Positions 11,923 to 24,673 are shown, numbered from the stretch's first letter. The stretch: DNA of 64,000 bases from Marchantia polymorpha subsp. ruderalis (GCA_037833965.1 AP031356.1:18498501-18562500); one strand, 5' to 3'. The notes: generated by a model not told the origin, from the letters alone. Numbers and translations are program-made.

Positions 11923-12845
11923 CTACAAGCTGAGAGTAAGAGGTGGGATCAATGGGAGAATTACCTGTTCAAGCAACCAGAATTTGACCAGCGGGAAGTG
12001 GTACTTGTGGAGGTGTCGACTCTGATGGGAGGAACTCAGCGACAATGGATGTTGCTTAGTCATGCTAGTGAAGGAATATACCGTGAGGAAGGTAATTGAA
12101 GGTAACTCCAAGGTATTTTGAAATTTTCCCGAGGTCCGTCATATCAAATATGTACTTTAAATATTGTTTTATCCAATAGATCAGTTATGTTCTACTTCTT
12201 ATGATGAACAAGTCGTCAACGTACTGCATAACCAAAAAAATATGGTTGTTCTTGTGTAGGAAATATAGGTTGTGGTCAAAGGCGTTGTGGGTGAGGCCGT
12301 GCTACGCAAGAAGACATCACAACGCTGATACCAAGCACCGGGGACTACTGTAGTCCATAGAGCGATCGGAGAAGGCGACTGAACTTGGTACGTTTTCCTG
12401 GAACCTCAAAACCATGTAGTTGACACATGTATACTTTTACTTTAAGTACACCGTATAAAAAAGCAGTTTTCACGTCCATATGATATATTTCCCACGTGTT
12501 TGATGCTGCGAAAGCTACTGCTAACCTGATGGTCACCCAATTTATTACAAGTGCGAATGTCTCTTTGTAATCTAATCCAGGACGCTGTTCAAAGCCTCGG
12601 GCAACTAATCTTGCTTTCTTGACAGGAGGAGAGCCATTTGTCGAGAGTTTGGATCGGTATACCCAGCGACAGGTGATTGACTTGACGCATAAGGCTAGGT
12701 CTTTTAGCCTCCATGTGTTGTTTTTGTGGATGCTATTGATCTCGTCCTGCATTGCTTGATGCCATACTTGGTCTAAAATCGCCTCTTGAAAAGACGATTT
12801 TGACGGATTGGTCTTGATGGTTGCCTGTAGGGGAAGATAGAGCAA
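11923..12845 (-). pseudogene. Copia reverse transcriptase region (broken)
   Basis: From 12845 the reading shows W..AMQDEINSIHKNNTW, CRWVYRSKLSTNGS, KARLVARGFEQRPGLDY, YHMDVKTAFLYG and LLRSLYGLQ, all in copia order. The part after YGLQ is deleted or frameshifted. A YVDDLFI catalytic motif is still readable in another frame near 12215-12240. The element therefore kept its catalytic Asp pair until frameshifts broke the frame. Confidence 0.88.
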
Positions 12846-12916
12846 AGACGGGAATTGAGCAATAGTCGGTAGATTCAGTTGTCATGTATATGTAGTAATA
12901 CCCGAGTCGTATACTA

Positions 12917-13185
12917 AGTAACTATCTTTAGTTAGTAAGAACTAAAGTAGAGGTTACTCTAAATGTTGATATAGATACTTTAGAGTACACTAGTCGTAGC
13001 TGCCACGTCAGCGATCCGCACACTTGGTAGGTAGAGAGTAGGTGTGCTAGTTGTCAGCGCCACGTCAGCGATCCGTGTGCTTGTTAAGTAAGGATTGAGT
13101 GTTTGTGTTAGTTGGGAGCGCCACGTCAGCAATCCGTGTGCTTGTTAGGGTTATCTACCACGTCATCCATCCACTAGGAGTGGTT
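12917..13185 (+). repeat. Truncated LTR (U3 part) of a second LTR family, inside the copia element
   Basis: This is the reverse complement of much of the solo LTR at 46373-46779. It contains the U3 region with GCCACGTCA at 13002, 13059 and 13120, and ACCACGTCA at 13157. It lacks the TATA/R/U5 part. It lies between the copia integrase and RT regions, so it either inserted there and was truncated or remained after recombination. Confidence 0.8.
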
Positions 13186-13204
13186 GGATTATGGGAATAA
13201 CATC

Positions 13205-14044
13205 TTAGGGTTCAGGATAATCAAACACAACATCTCGGCTTAGGATGATAATTCGAGACTGCGGATTCCAACAACGGTAGGCTTTTGAATTTTCGTCATA
13301 GCCTATGAATATTGTTGGAACTGCTTTTGGGTCTAGCTTTGTCCGTTTTTCCTTATGGACATGACAGTAAGCTAAGCATCCAATGACTCTTAGGTGCAAA
13401 AGATTGGGTTTCTAACTTGAGTAAGCCTCCTCTGGTGTTTGGAGATGCAGAGCTCTACATGGCAGCCGATTCTGAACGTAGTTGACGGAGCGTGTCACCT
13501 CGTCCCAAAGATAAGCGGGTTCCAGATGCAACACTTTGCATGCCTTCTAGCAGGTGTCGATTTTTCCTTTCTACAACTCCGTTTTGAAGTTGGTGGAGTT
13601 GTACTCTTCCTCTCTGTCGCTGCGGAGGGTCTCAATCTTTTTCAAAGATGTCTCTACTAAACTCTTGAACTCCATGAAATATGATAGAATTTGAGATTTA
13701 GAATTGAGAAAATAGAGCCACGTTTTCCTTGAAAGATCATCAATTAAAGTAAGAATATATTTACAGTTGTTTCTTGTGGGTGTGGACATGGGTCCACACA
13801 AGTCGCTGTGAATGAGTTGAAGTGGCCTGTTGCAAAAAGTGGTTTGTAGTTTTAGAAATGCCTAGCGATCCGACTGGCCCATGACGCAACTGACACAATA
13901 TCTCTTCAGGTAAGGAATTAATGGAATTCCGTTGATTAATTTATTGTTTGACATATGGTAGAGGCTCTGTTGGTTAACGTGTGCTAAACGTTTGTGCCAA
14001 AGGTCTACTGTCTGCTTGGAAACCGGATGTGTCACTGCTAGCAT
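13205..14044 (-). pseudogene. Copia integrase region (broken)
   Basis: At 14044-13862, DLWHKRLAHVNQQSL followed by CVSCVMGQ is the HHCC zinc-binding head of a copia integrase. At 13801-13571, YILTLIDDLSRKTWLYFLNS and LRSDREEEY hold the first catalytic Asp and the region of the second (usually SDNGGEF). At 13399-13205, MHLRVIGCLAYCHVHKEKRT followed by DPKAVPTIFIGYDENSKAYR is the post-core segment. Frames change between the pieces. Confidence 0.88.
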
Positions 14045-14204
14045 AGGCTCTACAGGTAGTAGCGGTTTACCTAAGAGTCTATAGAGTTTTGTCCTATGGT
14101 CTCTTGTAGCTTAGAGAAATACTTTCTCGGGATGGAAAATGTCAAATATAAAGCAACTATTTGAATTGAAAAACATTGTGTTCTAGGTCTGTAAAACTAT
14201 CAAC

Positions 14205-14534
14205 CTACAAGAGATTTGTTCGTACTCCAAGCACATACAAAACGTCTTTCACCGTCTTAACTGATTTGTCAGAAAAATTGACATTTCCTTTATGGATTAC
14301 AGGTAGAATCTGACCTAGGGCAGTACGGATGGTGGAAGTAGAGGACTGAGAAGTATCAAAGAGAAGGGAGGAATTTTTGGTAACATGGGAGTTGGCACCT
14401 GAGTCGAGGAACCACGGTTCCTCGTTTGTGGAGAAGTCAAACATGCACGCATTTAGTGCAGCCTTGGAGTCTTTCTCATCGAGCTCCTCATGTGAATCTT
14501 CTATCGCAGAGTATGAACTTGCTCCTGTCTTCAA
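14205..14534 (-). pseudogene. Copia aspartic protease region
   Basis: EEPWFLDSGANSHVT holds the retroviral-type protease active site (DSG), followed by GNVNFSDKSVKTVKDVLYVL, typical of copia pol between gag and integrase. This 109-residue stretch is open, but the frame breaks on both sides. Confidence 0.85.
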
Positions 14535-14589
14535 TTTCGACAGTTGTGATTGGAGCTCGTGGATTTCAGTCTCTACTTTCGCAACCTCA

Positions 14590-15340
14590 CAATCTGCCTC
14601 GGTGTGATTGTATAGCCCACATTTGCAGCAGGGACGGCAAGGTTGGTAGTTGCGTCCGCGACCTCGGTTTAGACCATATCCCCTTCCACGGTTGTCACGA
14701 GGCTGACTGCTTCGGGTATCACGATCGGGATAGGTACATTGAGTTTTGTCCCTTTGAAAGTAGAGTACTTCATCCTAATCCTATAATCTATCTAAGTTTC
14801 TTGAACTCTCCTCATGTAACATCAATGCTTGTAGTTCAGAAAAATTAGGACTCATATCCCTACTCTTTTGGATCGCTTTGAAGGTTGCCTAGCTCTTGAG
14901 CAAGCTTGCAAGCATTTGATTCACGAGATACTCATACTGAACTACTACACCTAAACTTGCAAGTTGGGTGACTAGCGAGTTCGTGTCATGTAGGTGTGAG
15001 TCTATAGTTTTCCCTTCGAACATTCTAAGAGAATACAATTTTTCTTTTATGGCAAAGCGCATTGACGGAGATTGAACATCATACATTTACTTCGATTTAT
15101 TCCAGATTTCCGACGGATCCGTGAGATGAATAACATGCAAAATAATGTGATCTTTTACCATGGCAACTATGATGCGGCAGGCGCGTATCTTCTGTTCTAT
15201 CTGTCCGTTTGGAAAAGTGTTGGTGGATCGATAACCATTGGAGCAGCTGTAGAAGTTGTGGCGGCCGGACTTGAAGCCGTTCCCGAATCTCCGCTGGAGC
15301 TACTGGCTTTTGGAGTCGAAGTTGCGGAAGGTACAATTAA
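14590..15340 (-). pseudogene. Copia gag region with zinc knuckle
   Basis: Reading leftward, a gag core is visible: CRIIVAMVKDHIILHVIHL then DPSEIWNKSK, a stop, then YDVQSPSMRFAIKEKLYSLR, MFEGKTIDSHLHDTNSLV and LASLGV. Near 14638-14597 comes CCKCGLYNHTEADC, an intact CX2CX4HX4C nucleic-acid-binding knuckle. Stops and frameshifts interrupt it. Confidence 0.82.
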
Positions 15341-15537
15341 CTTTCATAGCTTTTCCTGCATCAGAGTCATCTTGACTCTGTAACTCCACAACATGTAGTT
15401 AGAGTGAACGTCAAGTTGCGCTGAGTTTGTCATCTCTCTAAGGATAGGTTACATCTCTAGGAGCTAGCTTCGCTATACTATTAGAGAGTGAACTTAGGAA
15501 TGAGTTTTTGTGTTTCACATAGAAAGCTCTAATACCA

Positions 15538-15695
15538 TGTTGACAAAGAATGTGTGTGGTCGAAGAGGGCTTGATTAAAATTGTAATCGAATATATACAT
15601 AGTATTGCGGTACCTTTTAGGATTAAATGCTAATCAGTGACTCATCTAATGTCACGTCACTACCCTAATTAGGATTTAATCTAATATAAACCACA
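15538..15695 (-). repeat. 5' LTR of the 10.4-15.7 kb copia element
   Basis: On the plus strand it starts TGTTGACAAAG and ends CCACA, giving TG...CA ends. The tRNA-Met-type primer-binding site touches its inner edge. About 155 bases long, paired with 10416-10567. Confidence 0.82.
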
Positions 15696-15699
15696 ATTT

Positions 15700-16460
15700 T
15701 AAATTCAAAGTATTTGCATCAAAATTTCTATTCAAACTTCTCAATCATCATATAATTCATTTTGAACTCTTAACAAATTTCATTACATGTAATTTCTTTG
15801 TGGCAACTTGACTTGTAGCCTAACTTGTATCAAATCAAAGATCTCTTTGAATTCTTTCCAACATAATGCATGCCAATTGATCAAGATATCAAAGTTATAT
15901 TTCCTCGATGTGATGAGTGATATCAGTGCAACAGTGCATCGGAATTTGCATATGTTGTAAACTTTCACGGCAGACGTCGATTGTTCTCATAAGTGCGGAT
16001 GATTTGTTTGATCTCTTCTTTGGGGTGCGGATATCAGCCAGATAGTCAGATCTACGTAGAGGAGATTTCTGTGCTGCAACCTCCGATACCGCTGTTGGTC
16101 ATCACCCTACTGTCATTTAGCATCAGTCTGAGTTTACTGCAAGGCTCAAAACCACAAGTATAACAAGTCGGTCATTACTGATCATAATAACTGCTGGTCC
16201 CTCGAACCCCATGCAGAATACGTAAATCATTCACATGTCCATCATGTTGCCCACGGGCTGTACCTTCATAACTTGTTCCATCAGCGACATTAGGTAACCT
16301 CGTATATTTTGATCCATCTCACATTGTCAGAACATCCTGATCTCCATACCTGCTCGTTGTTGCAATCACGAATTCTATCACATCGTTATTGACCCACGGA
16401 CCGTCCCGTTTGAATGATAGCTCTTTCTGTTAGCCCGACAAAGTTCTACAAACACTAGCC
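15700..16460. other. Mixed-composition DNA left of the thaumatin-like fragment
   Basis: From about 15960 the base composition is less AT-rich than its surroundings, which suggests former gene sequence. I could not recover thaumatin-like upstream exons or any other product. It may hold the lost 5' part of that gene. Confidence 0.35.
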
Positions 16461-16667
16461 ACTGGTGCACTTTCATGCGCCAACATCGATGGAACTGCCG
16501 GGCTCGGACCTACAGCCGGCACCATGCAATTCAAAGCAGCATGTTCTCAAGCTTACAGCTACAAATTTGATGTTGCCACCTCGACGTTCACGTGTCCCAC
16601 TGGCTCCGATTATGAAGTCGTAATTTTGCCCTTGACACTCTTCGACCTTTGCACTGCTTTTGTATGA
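16461..16667 (+). pseudogene. Thaumatin-like protein, C-terminal fragment
   Basis: The frame reads [14 protein letters not shown] and then [20 protein letters not shown] followed by [12 protein letters not shown]. This is the conserved C-terminus of thaumatin-like (PR-5) proteins, which typically end AYSYAFDDxTSTFTCxxxDYxITFCP. The usual FCP end is replaced by LPLTL and an overrun to a TGA at 16665. In the +1 frame the DNA reads ICP then TGA at 16633-16635, so one extra T in the TTTT run would explain it. TGALSC belongs roughly 100 residues upstream in intact proteins, so an internal part is missing. No N-terminus or signal peptide was found. PR-5 proteins are secreted and defence-related. 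Confidence 0.72.
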
Positions 16668-16839
16668 AACTTTGACTTTCTATACCGCTTGTGTATCTGC
16701 ATGTAGACGGGCCCGTAGATTTTATCTTGTGTAATGGTGAAGGATATCAAAATCAAGTTCACAAGCATTCTGAAAGTGAATGACAGTATAGTACGTTGGT
16801 CGTGAGTATTATACAAGGAGTGTATCATATGATGTATGT

Positions 16840-19800
16840 ATCTGATGTCAAGGGGGTTTGATTAATAAGATCACAATCCTTAACTTGATGTTTGTAAATC
16901 CATAGCTCAAGGAAGAAGTGCGAGTAGAAGCATGCACTTGTGACTTATCATGAAAGCCATTGTACTTTAGGTCAAGATCTACATTCATAGTGACAAATAC
17001 ACTCCAAGAAATCAAAACAAGAGAGAATGATTCCCTTCAGTCACTCGAAATTCACAGAAAAAAATGAGTACAACATTGTATGTTTTCTGGATGTTCTCGT
17101 AAATTTTCATATGCAAAATCAAATCATTCTCATGGGAAAATTCACGAGAACACATACGGTTGCAAAAAGCACGTAGACTAAACGCAGACACCTATTAGTA
17201 CGTGGTTGGCATTTGGCTAGTTACAGTGTAACATAACAATCAATTGTCAAGCTCAAACAATGTTCAAGGGCGATGTACGACTCGCCATCTTTTTTAGTCC
17301 AAAAAACAGAATACCTTAAATCCTAGTATTCTTGGTTACAAAACAACATGAGGTATGACTAACAATCATGTGATATCCATATGCATTTCATACTGAGACC
17401 AGATTGTTATGATCAATTTTGTTTGTTCTCGATTGAGTTTCTAAAACATATTCTTTAAGGTTCGGTTCCGACTACTATGTGGGGGCGAGACCTGGCTTGC
17501 ACCCATAAAGTTCTATCGGTATTTGTGATATGAACCCATGGAATAAACCACGTTACCTCTGGTGCCCAGTTTCCATTATACTTTTTTTATTTTGTTTATC
17601 GTAATTTTTCTTCACAAGACAATTTTAAAATTTGCTAACAATTCAAAAGACTAGCATATAAAACTACATATGAATAAATAATATTTTTCTTTAATGATAT
17701 TGTGTACAATGTATCATGTGTCTTAAACATCAGTTAATATTAATCATATTTTACCTGCAAAAAAATTTACAATTTTTAGAAAGAAAATAAATTTTGTATA
17801 GCAGCCTCGTACTTTGCAAAGAAATTGGAGTTTCAGATTTTATAAAAAAATAAATTTCAAATTGTATGCAATATTACGTAAAATCATTAAAGAATTTCAG
17901 GATTACAATCAAAAAATCTACAAATTGCAAGTTCAATAATCTGGTGAATTCTACTATTTTATGACAATTATTGCTGCATAAGATAGTATACATTCTTCGC
18001 ATATTTTTTTCTATCAATCCAACCCATACATTCCAAGTTAATTACCTTCCCTGCTTAGACCTATCGAATAAGAAATTTCATTAGAATAATTGCAATGTTA
18101 GTGAAAGAATCAATTAAAATTTTGAAATCTTATATGTATTGTTCCACATTTAACATCATATTGACTATCAAACATGATATTCGAACATATTCAATATTCA
18201 TATTATTCACATAATAATATTTATGCACATACCAACAAATCTCAAAGAAATTTATCATTTCTGAAAGCATATATAGACTATTAAACTAATAAAATGATAG
18301 GTTTATCTTCTGCTTTACTTTTTTGCAATATAAAACATAGAAAAGAGATTAGATTGATTTTCATTGACAAAATTTTACTTGTATCTATCTTTAAAGTATG
18401 AAGCAGTTAACGTTTTGAGATCAAATTTATTCATTTTGCGACTTCTTAATAAATATATTTGATTTATGGTACGTCATTCTAATAAAACTAATAGACTGCA
18501 GTACACAAAAATATTTTTTGAGAATAGCTCAATCTTTTCCACTAATCAGGAAAATTTCTTCTCATGCAAATGGCTTAAATATTTTTTTGATATTCCATGT
18601 TGCACTCTTCAGCTCATAAAACTCATGTTAAAGATATATTTATTTGATGGATATGATTTTCATGTTTTATTTTCAAAACCAAGGCAACATATTATAAAAA
18701 AAATCTTTAATTTTAATCTCAATTATTTAAAATACATTATTGAAGTTTATATGACATCTATAAATAGTTTACATAGCTTTAGGTGTGATTTGATTTGGAG
18801 AATTTAATTTCATGTTAAATACTTTACTTTTGTTAATTAAAAAAAACATGTTCAAAATTTGATGTATTGCAGGTTTAAGATGAACATGATTTTTCTTTGT
18901 TAAAAATCTACATGTTGTGTTTGACATATTTTGCTTGTCCATACAACTCAAAAAGTTGTAGAATTTTTTCTTTATTTTTAAATTTCGTTTGAAGTCATTT
19001 GATGAATTATTTATACAATTTTTGAAATTATCATTACATCATATTTCATCATGCTTTTGTCTAAAACTTTCTAAATATTTGTGCTTTTTTTTACCAGAAA
19101 GGAAAGTATATATAAAACTACTTATACAACCTCAATAATTTATTCATTTGATAAGTTTTGGCAGCTATGTTTTTTTTTTCAAAATTAAATTTAAATTGTT
19201 TGAGATCATTTTTGCATCACAAGCATTTGCTTCTACAAAAATTAATATCATAGTCGTAAATCACATTGTGAATTGCATATATTATTCATCTTAAAAAGAA
19301 CAATTGTTTTTGAATTTGATGTAATCATGTACAAGTATCATTTTAGAATATTTGTACATAATTTTAATTTACATGATACAAATATAATCTGTTCAAATTT
19401 TTGTTCGATTAAATGATTTTTTCAAGATAGATTAATAAAAAATGATATGCAATTAGATATGTAATATTTTTTGTACTGACTAGATTAATATTGATTACGC
19501 ATTATAATATATTGGAATCTACGTAGATTTATTAACAATTTAAAAACTAATAAATCACAATAAAGTATGTCTAGTTTATAATTTGACATTCATAGATTTT
19601 TTTGAAATATAAATATTATTTTACAAAAGTGATATATGTGACTATTGCAAATCTTAAAAATCATGTATGAATTTTGGGTATATCAAAAAATGAAGTTCAA
19701 ATCTATTGTATAATATATAGTTCTGTATTAAATTTTTCAAACTGTCTAATTTACTTGAAATAAATATTAACTTCAAATATTATAATCATGTATAAATATT

Positions 19801-19872
19801 ATATTATCATTATAGAATACTTTATATTATTTCGTTAAAAAAATTTGATAGTAAAATGTTAACTAGTGATTG

Positions 19873-19917
<45 letters not shown>

Positions 19918-22830
19918 ATGGAGTTTTCATGTGCAATTGAGAGAGTCTCAACGTTTAATATGGACCCAAAAAATGCATGATATGGATATTGTGAAGATCT
20001 AATCTCCATGTGTTATGCAATATAATGCTAGATTCAATCCACATAAAAAAATTTATGCACTTAGTCATTTTATATCAGCATAATTGAAAATTTATTCTCA
20101 TGATGTTGAGATTAATTATAATTATGATTTTTTAGTTTGTAGTGTTCAGATCTTATTGCAAATGAAGCAGTTTTTTTAAGTGGAAAATTTTCATAATTAA
20201 ATTTTTATTTCAATTGACATTTTTTCATTATCAATGAGTTTGTTATTGCACCCGTTGTAGAACAATATAATTCATCCATTTGTTTGACATCATATATTGA
20301 TAGTTAGCGATCAATGTTAAAAATAAATGCGACTTCTGCTTTTTTTCGGTTGCAAATGCATCCCTTCTTACGACTTTGAAAGAATTTTTTTTATAAATAA
20401 GACTTGAGTCTAAACATGCACATGTAACAAATCTTGCGGTTTTAAGGTTTCATTTCACAATGACACACTAACACCTTAAATTTTATGATGATATTTGAAG
20501 TTGTCTACTTTCAATCAGACAATAATATCCGCTGACTACAAGGATCACCACCTTCTTTGTGTTTTTCTCTTTGTCTTCTCAAGATTACAATTGCAACAAA
20601 TGAATAAAAGAGCAATTTGACTTGATATTAAATATAGTTGGTCATATATAAAAAATCAACACAGCAATATAATATCCGATAGACAAGATACATGATTTGT
20701 CTTGTTGGACTATGTCCATGGAAACAGAATAGTCTTATGCTAAAACAAACATAATTGTATCCCATATAGCTTTCCTCAGCTATCTAATATAGTGATACTC
20801 TAACTAAACTAACTCATTAGGGTAAAGAAAACTAAAATCTGATATGACAACTAGTAAATACCTTGATACATTTTTCATCAATAGCAAAAATCAAAAACCT
20901 ATTGCTTTATTTGATTTGAGTTACAACTTTTTTTTATTAATTTGGTTTTCTTGTTAACAAACTTATGGTTTTTTTCCTCGTCGACAAACTGAAAACTAAA
21001 ACTTCTCCTTTTCACCTTCTATCTGAACAATCGCAAAATATATCTAGTTATTATTAAATTTTTGAATGATGAGTCATTTTTTAGTATATTTTTCTTATCA
21101 TCATTTTTATTAGGTTCAATTTATTATGTCTGATAGCACTTTAGTTGTTTTGATTACCTCTGTTTTTTTGGAGATCCTTTATTATTTGATTATATTTTTT
21201 CTCTGTTTATTTGTCTTCTAGAAACCTTTTTGTAAAAAAATGCAATTTTTTGTTGGTTAGTTGATTCTTTTATAGTTTTTATATCAGATTCTTATTTCAA
21301 TTTAATTATGAAATAAAAAATTTCATTTATTTCAGATTTTTGACATTTTTCATTTTTTATGTTTTAAAATTTTTTAATCTTTGATTTTATATTATTTTGA
21401 TCTTATTTGTAAATCTTGAATATCTAGAAGATTTGTTTCTTATTTAAATCCTTTGATTAGATTTTAAAAGTTTTTTTTTGTTCAACTTGAAACTTTTAAG
21501 AAAGTATATTACTGGATATATCACCTCATTGATGTATTTTTAGAGCAAAGTTTTTAATTATATTTATATCCATCTCTTCACAAGTCTCAAATAAAAAATT
21601 TGTGTTAAAGCAAGCTCTACTCAAACTCGTAGTCATCACATGCTGCACTTCTCATCATTGCTGTTCTACAGCAGTCAACCAACATTTTGACTTCGATGTT
21701 AGTCAATGTGATTAGAATTTTCACCTTCATTTAATGGTAATATTACAATCCAACAATCTGAAGAAATTATGATTAGGTTAAAAAGTATCATCGCAGTTTG
21801 CAAGCTTGAAAGTAAAATAATTTAAAGTAACAAGCTCAGATAATTTTTTTTTCAAAATGTTAAGTAATTAAAGTAAAATTCATATGAATAAAACTAAAAA
21901 GTAATCTTTTAATAGTTTTCACTGTTTGATAAGAGAATATTTTCTTTCTAGGATTTTGAAATATACATTTTATCACAAACAGATGTACATTCTTCACATC
22001 ACTTTAATTTTGTTACCTTCTTCATCAACTTAACAATAAAATCTTTCAAAAAAGTAAAAACAATTTTTTGAACTAGTTTAAATATTGCACATCAATGATC
22101 ACAACTCTTCCAAATAACATGTATAGGGTTCAAATAAAATGTATATCCATTTAATTACAAAATCATGTAGCTTTTCATCAGGCTTTTTTTACAATTTTTA
22201 CAAGAGATAAAGTTGATAAAACTTAAATATTCTTGTCTCCTAATACACAAAAAAGCTTTATACATTAGCATGTATTTATCTTGTCTCTCTTTTATCAAAG
22301 AACTGCTATACATTAGCATGTGAACTGTCAAGCTCAATTTAGATCTTGAATCCTCTTGATCATAATCTTCAAGTACATCAAACACGTTTTAACTAAATTA
22401 CTCATAATATTGGTGAGTGTTTTTCACAAAGTCATTACATATGGCAAGATAAATATATAACGAGACAACGAATGATGTATTACACGCCCTATATCTATTC
22501 AAAAAACAACATAGATTTATAAGTTCTATCAAGATAATAATAAATAAACTAAATTTTCATTAACGTGTAAAGCTGTAAACTCACAAAAATCCACCTCATT
22601 TGAACTTCAACAATGAACTTAACCTAAAAATCTCACTATGTTCAGTTATAATTTCAAACTTTTCCTTTTAGTTTATAAAGGAAAAGAAAAGGTAAAAATA
22701 TCGGAATAGAGAAAACAGTATCCATATTTTGGAGGTAGAAAAGAACCATTCCAATCATTTAAAGGAAAACTTCAGCAATTTCTCTGATTACTATCATATA
22801 TGAGGTATAGGGATTAATACATAATTTTTG
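16840..22830. other. AT-rich intergenic DNA without recognisable genes
   Basis: Very AT-rich with frequent A and T runs. The longest ORF is 113 codons (18466-18807), rich in Phe, Lys, Ile and Tyr as expected from chance AT-rich DNA. No transposon domains, RNA genes or splice-bounded exons were seen. Confidence 0.5.
19878..19917. repeat. Compound microsatellite (TA)n(CA)n
   Basis: An uninterrupted TA run followed directly by ACACACACACACA, about 40 bases in total. Confidence 0.9.
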
Positions 22831-22837
22831 AACCGAA

Positions 22838-22875
22838 ATACACACACAAATATATGTAAATATTTGTGTGTGTAT
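22838..22875. repeat. Perfect 16-bp inverted repeat
   Basis: The arm ATACACACACAAATAT (22838-22853) is matched exactly by its reverse complement at 22860-22875, with a 6-nt spacer ATGTAA. It lies about 350 bases upstream of the ELIP TATA box at 23222. It could extrude as a hairpin; it may also just be a mirrored CA/TG microsatellite. Confidence 0.85.
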
Positions 22876-23221
22876 ATAGGGGTTATAAAGCTTCTGGAAG
22901 TTAGAGTAGATAAAAAATGTGTGTAAAAAGTAAAAGATTATCATTGCCCACCAGGGCAGATGAAAATATGGAAATATGACGTGTGCATGAAGAGAACGAA
23001 CGTTCAGAGACGTTCAGAGTCTAGAGAATTCGGGAGGACTGGAGTGGTCGGACCCAATGATGACGGGCGCTGTCCTGCGCCTCTCTCATGAATCAGGCGC
23101 GTCCCAGTGCACGTCCTTCGCCATGTACGAGGCGTGGCTGCGTCCCCGCCCTACGTTCGCTTCCTTTCTTCTCGTATGTGCGATTCTCCGGGACCAACCC
23201 CTCCCTCCCTCCGACGTCGAA

Positions 23222-23229
23222 TATAAAAT
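23222..23229 (+). promoter_or_regulatory. TATA box of the first ELIP gene
   Basis: TATAAAAT lies about 510 bases upstream of the ATG at the 5' edge of a GC-rich gene island. The distance fits if a 5'-UTR intron is present: a donor at 23348 (CG then GTAAGC) and an acceptor ending at 23710 (TTGTGCAG) would remove 363 bases, leaving a leader of roughly 120 bases. Confidence 0.6.
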
Positions 23230-23737
23230 GTCTACAGAGACAACGGAGAGAGCATTCATTACGCACTCTCTGCCGTTTCTTGCCTACTGTCTTCATTCGA
23301 CAATCTGAGAAATCTCTTCCTCTCCCCCTCGTCGCGCTTGTGTTTCGGTAAGCCTCGTCGTCGCCCTCTCGCAGATCATTTCCGGGTTGTGAAGTTCTAC
23401 GCGCTCAGGATTGCAGTGTCCAATTCGGAGAGGAGTCTTCGTCGCTCGCAATATCCAGTTTTCTTGAATGTGTCTGTGTGATGTCGAGAGCGACGCAGCG
23501 GTAAAGGGTTGTGATATAGTTTTGGAGTTTTGCAGTAGGCCTCGATTATGAGACCAAGATTGGCCTTCACAGAGATGCTGCGATTTGACGGCCTGCGTTA
23601 CCAGGCTGACCTTCCGAGTATTAATAGTATTCTTCTCGCGGGGATGATGATGCCGCGGTGAACGTGTCGGCCGCACTGTAGACTGATAGAAATTTGATGA
23701 TATTGTGCAGATTTTAAAAAACTGCAAGTAAACCGAA

Positions 23738-24673
23738 ATGGCCGCCGTCGCTGCAATGATGGCTTCTACCGGCACGTCGCACGCGCTCCGCATGAGGCCT
23801 GCTTCCTTCGCCTTGTCCACCGCTTCTCGATGCCCTGCTCTCAGCACCAGGAGATTCGTTCAAATCAGGTGTATGGCAGAAGTAAGTTCGTTCTCGTCTT
23901 AACTAAGTCCATCCAATTTGAAGTACGTGTTTGTTTACCACCTCTCAAGGGTACCATGAACAGTGTGGAAGATGTATGTTCTGCTGATGTTTTTGCCTGC
24001 CCTATGTACGAAAGATAATTCGCATGAGACTTACACACTGGAAACTGAATGTTGTTACAGCCCGAGAAAGCACCTGACGCACCCGCCTCAGTTACTCCCC
24101 CTGCATCTCCTTCAGCATCTTCGCCTACTCCAGCTGCATCAACTGTAACCCCTATCGCCAGCAAGCCCAATGTGACTTCCAAGCCCAAGGTACAATAATT
24201 CACACCTCAGATCATTATATTTTCTCCGTTGTTGCTGTGGAATTGAATTTCTGATCTGAAATAGTGTACTCTTTAATAGACAAGGGTCGTGTGACCTGAC
24301 ATGTGCAAATTGTGTATGTACTTAGCAGGTGAGCACCAAGTTCGAAGACATTTTCGCGTTTTCTGGACCTGCACCTGAACTGATCAACGGAAGGCTTGCG
24401 ATGTTGGGATTCGTCGGCGCGTTGGCAGTAGAACTGGGAACTGGCATCAGTTTCACTGACCAACTCCAGAATGGCGGACTTGGTTTGGGCGCTTTCGTGG
24501 CAGTTCTATTCACTGCCGCCTCCCTGATTCCCATGTTCCAAGGCGTGACCGCCGAAAGTAAGTCCAAGAGCTTCTGGTCGTCTCAAGCCGAGAAAGTGAA
24601 CGGACGATTAGCAATGGTTGGCCTGGTAGCACTTGCCATCACCGAGTTTGTGAACGGCAGTCCTCTTGTGTAA
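23738..24673 (+). CDS. Early light-inducible protein (ELIP), three exons
   Basis: Exons 23738-23881, 24061-24189 and 24329-24673 join in phase 0 to 205 residues. Exon 1 is a Ser/Ala/Arg-rich chloroplast transit peptide ending VQIRCMAE. Exon 2 is a Pro/Ala/Ser/Thr-rich linker. Exon 3 is the membrane domain: helix I has PAPELINGRLAMLGFVGAL, helix III has EKVNGRLAMVGLVALAITEF, and a hydrophobic helix II lies between. The ExxNGRxAM motifs bind chlorophyll and pair helices I and III in the LHC/ELIP family. ELIPs are thylakoid proteins induced by high light, cold and drying, and are thought to hold free chlorophyll or quench its energy. The start is the first ATG after the leader and fits the transit peptide. 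AATAAA at 24880 may be the polyadenylation signal. Intact; sister gene at 30876. Confidence 0.93.

Larger units (their letters stand above)
10416..15695 (-). mobile_element. Degenerate Ty1/copia retrotransposon with short LTRs
   Basis: Two direct repeats of about 155 bases flank minus-strand copia domains in the canonical order gag, zinc knuckle, protease, integrase, reverse transcriptase, RNase H. Next to the right (5') LTR, plus bases 15526-15537 read GCTCTAATACCA, which on the minus strand is TGGTATTAGAGC, a primer-binding site for initiator tRNA-Met as usual in plant copia elements. The coding region is broken by stops, frameshifts and an internal LTR fragment (12917-13185), so it cannot move by itself. 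No clear target-site duplication remains. Confidence 0.88.

Noticed and set aside
23293-23847. 184-codon ORF on the minus strand
   Set aside because: It overlaps the ELIP leader, first exon and likely 5'-UTR intron, has no recognisable domain, and reads through splice sites of a real gene.
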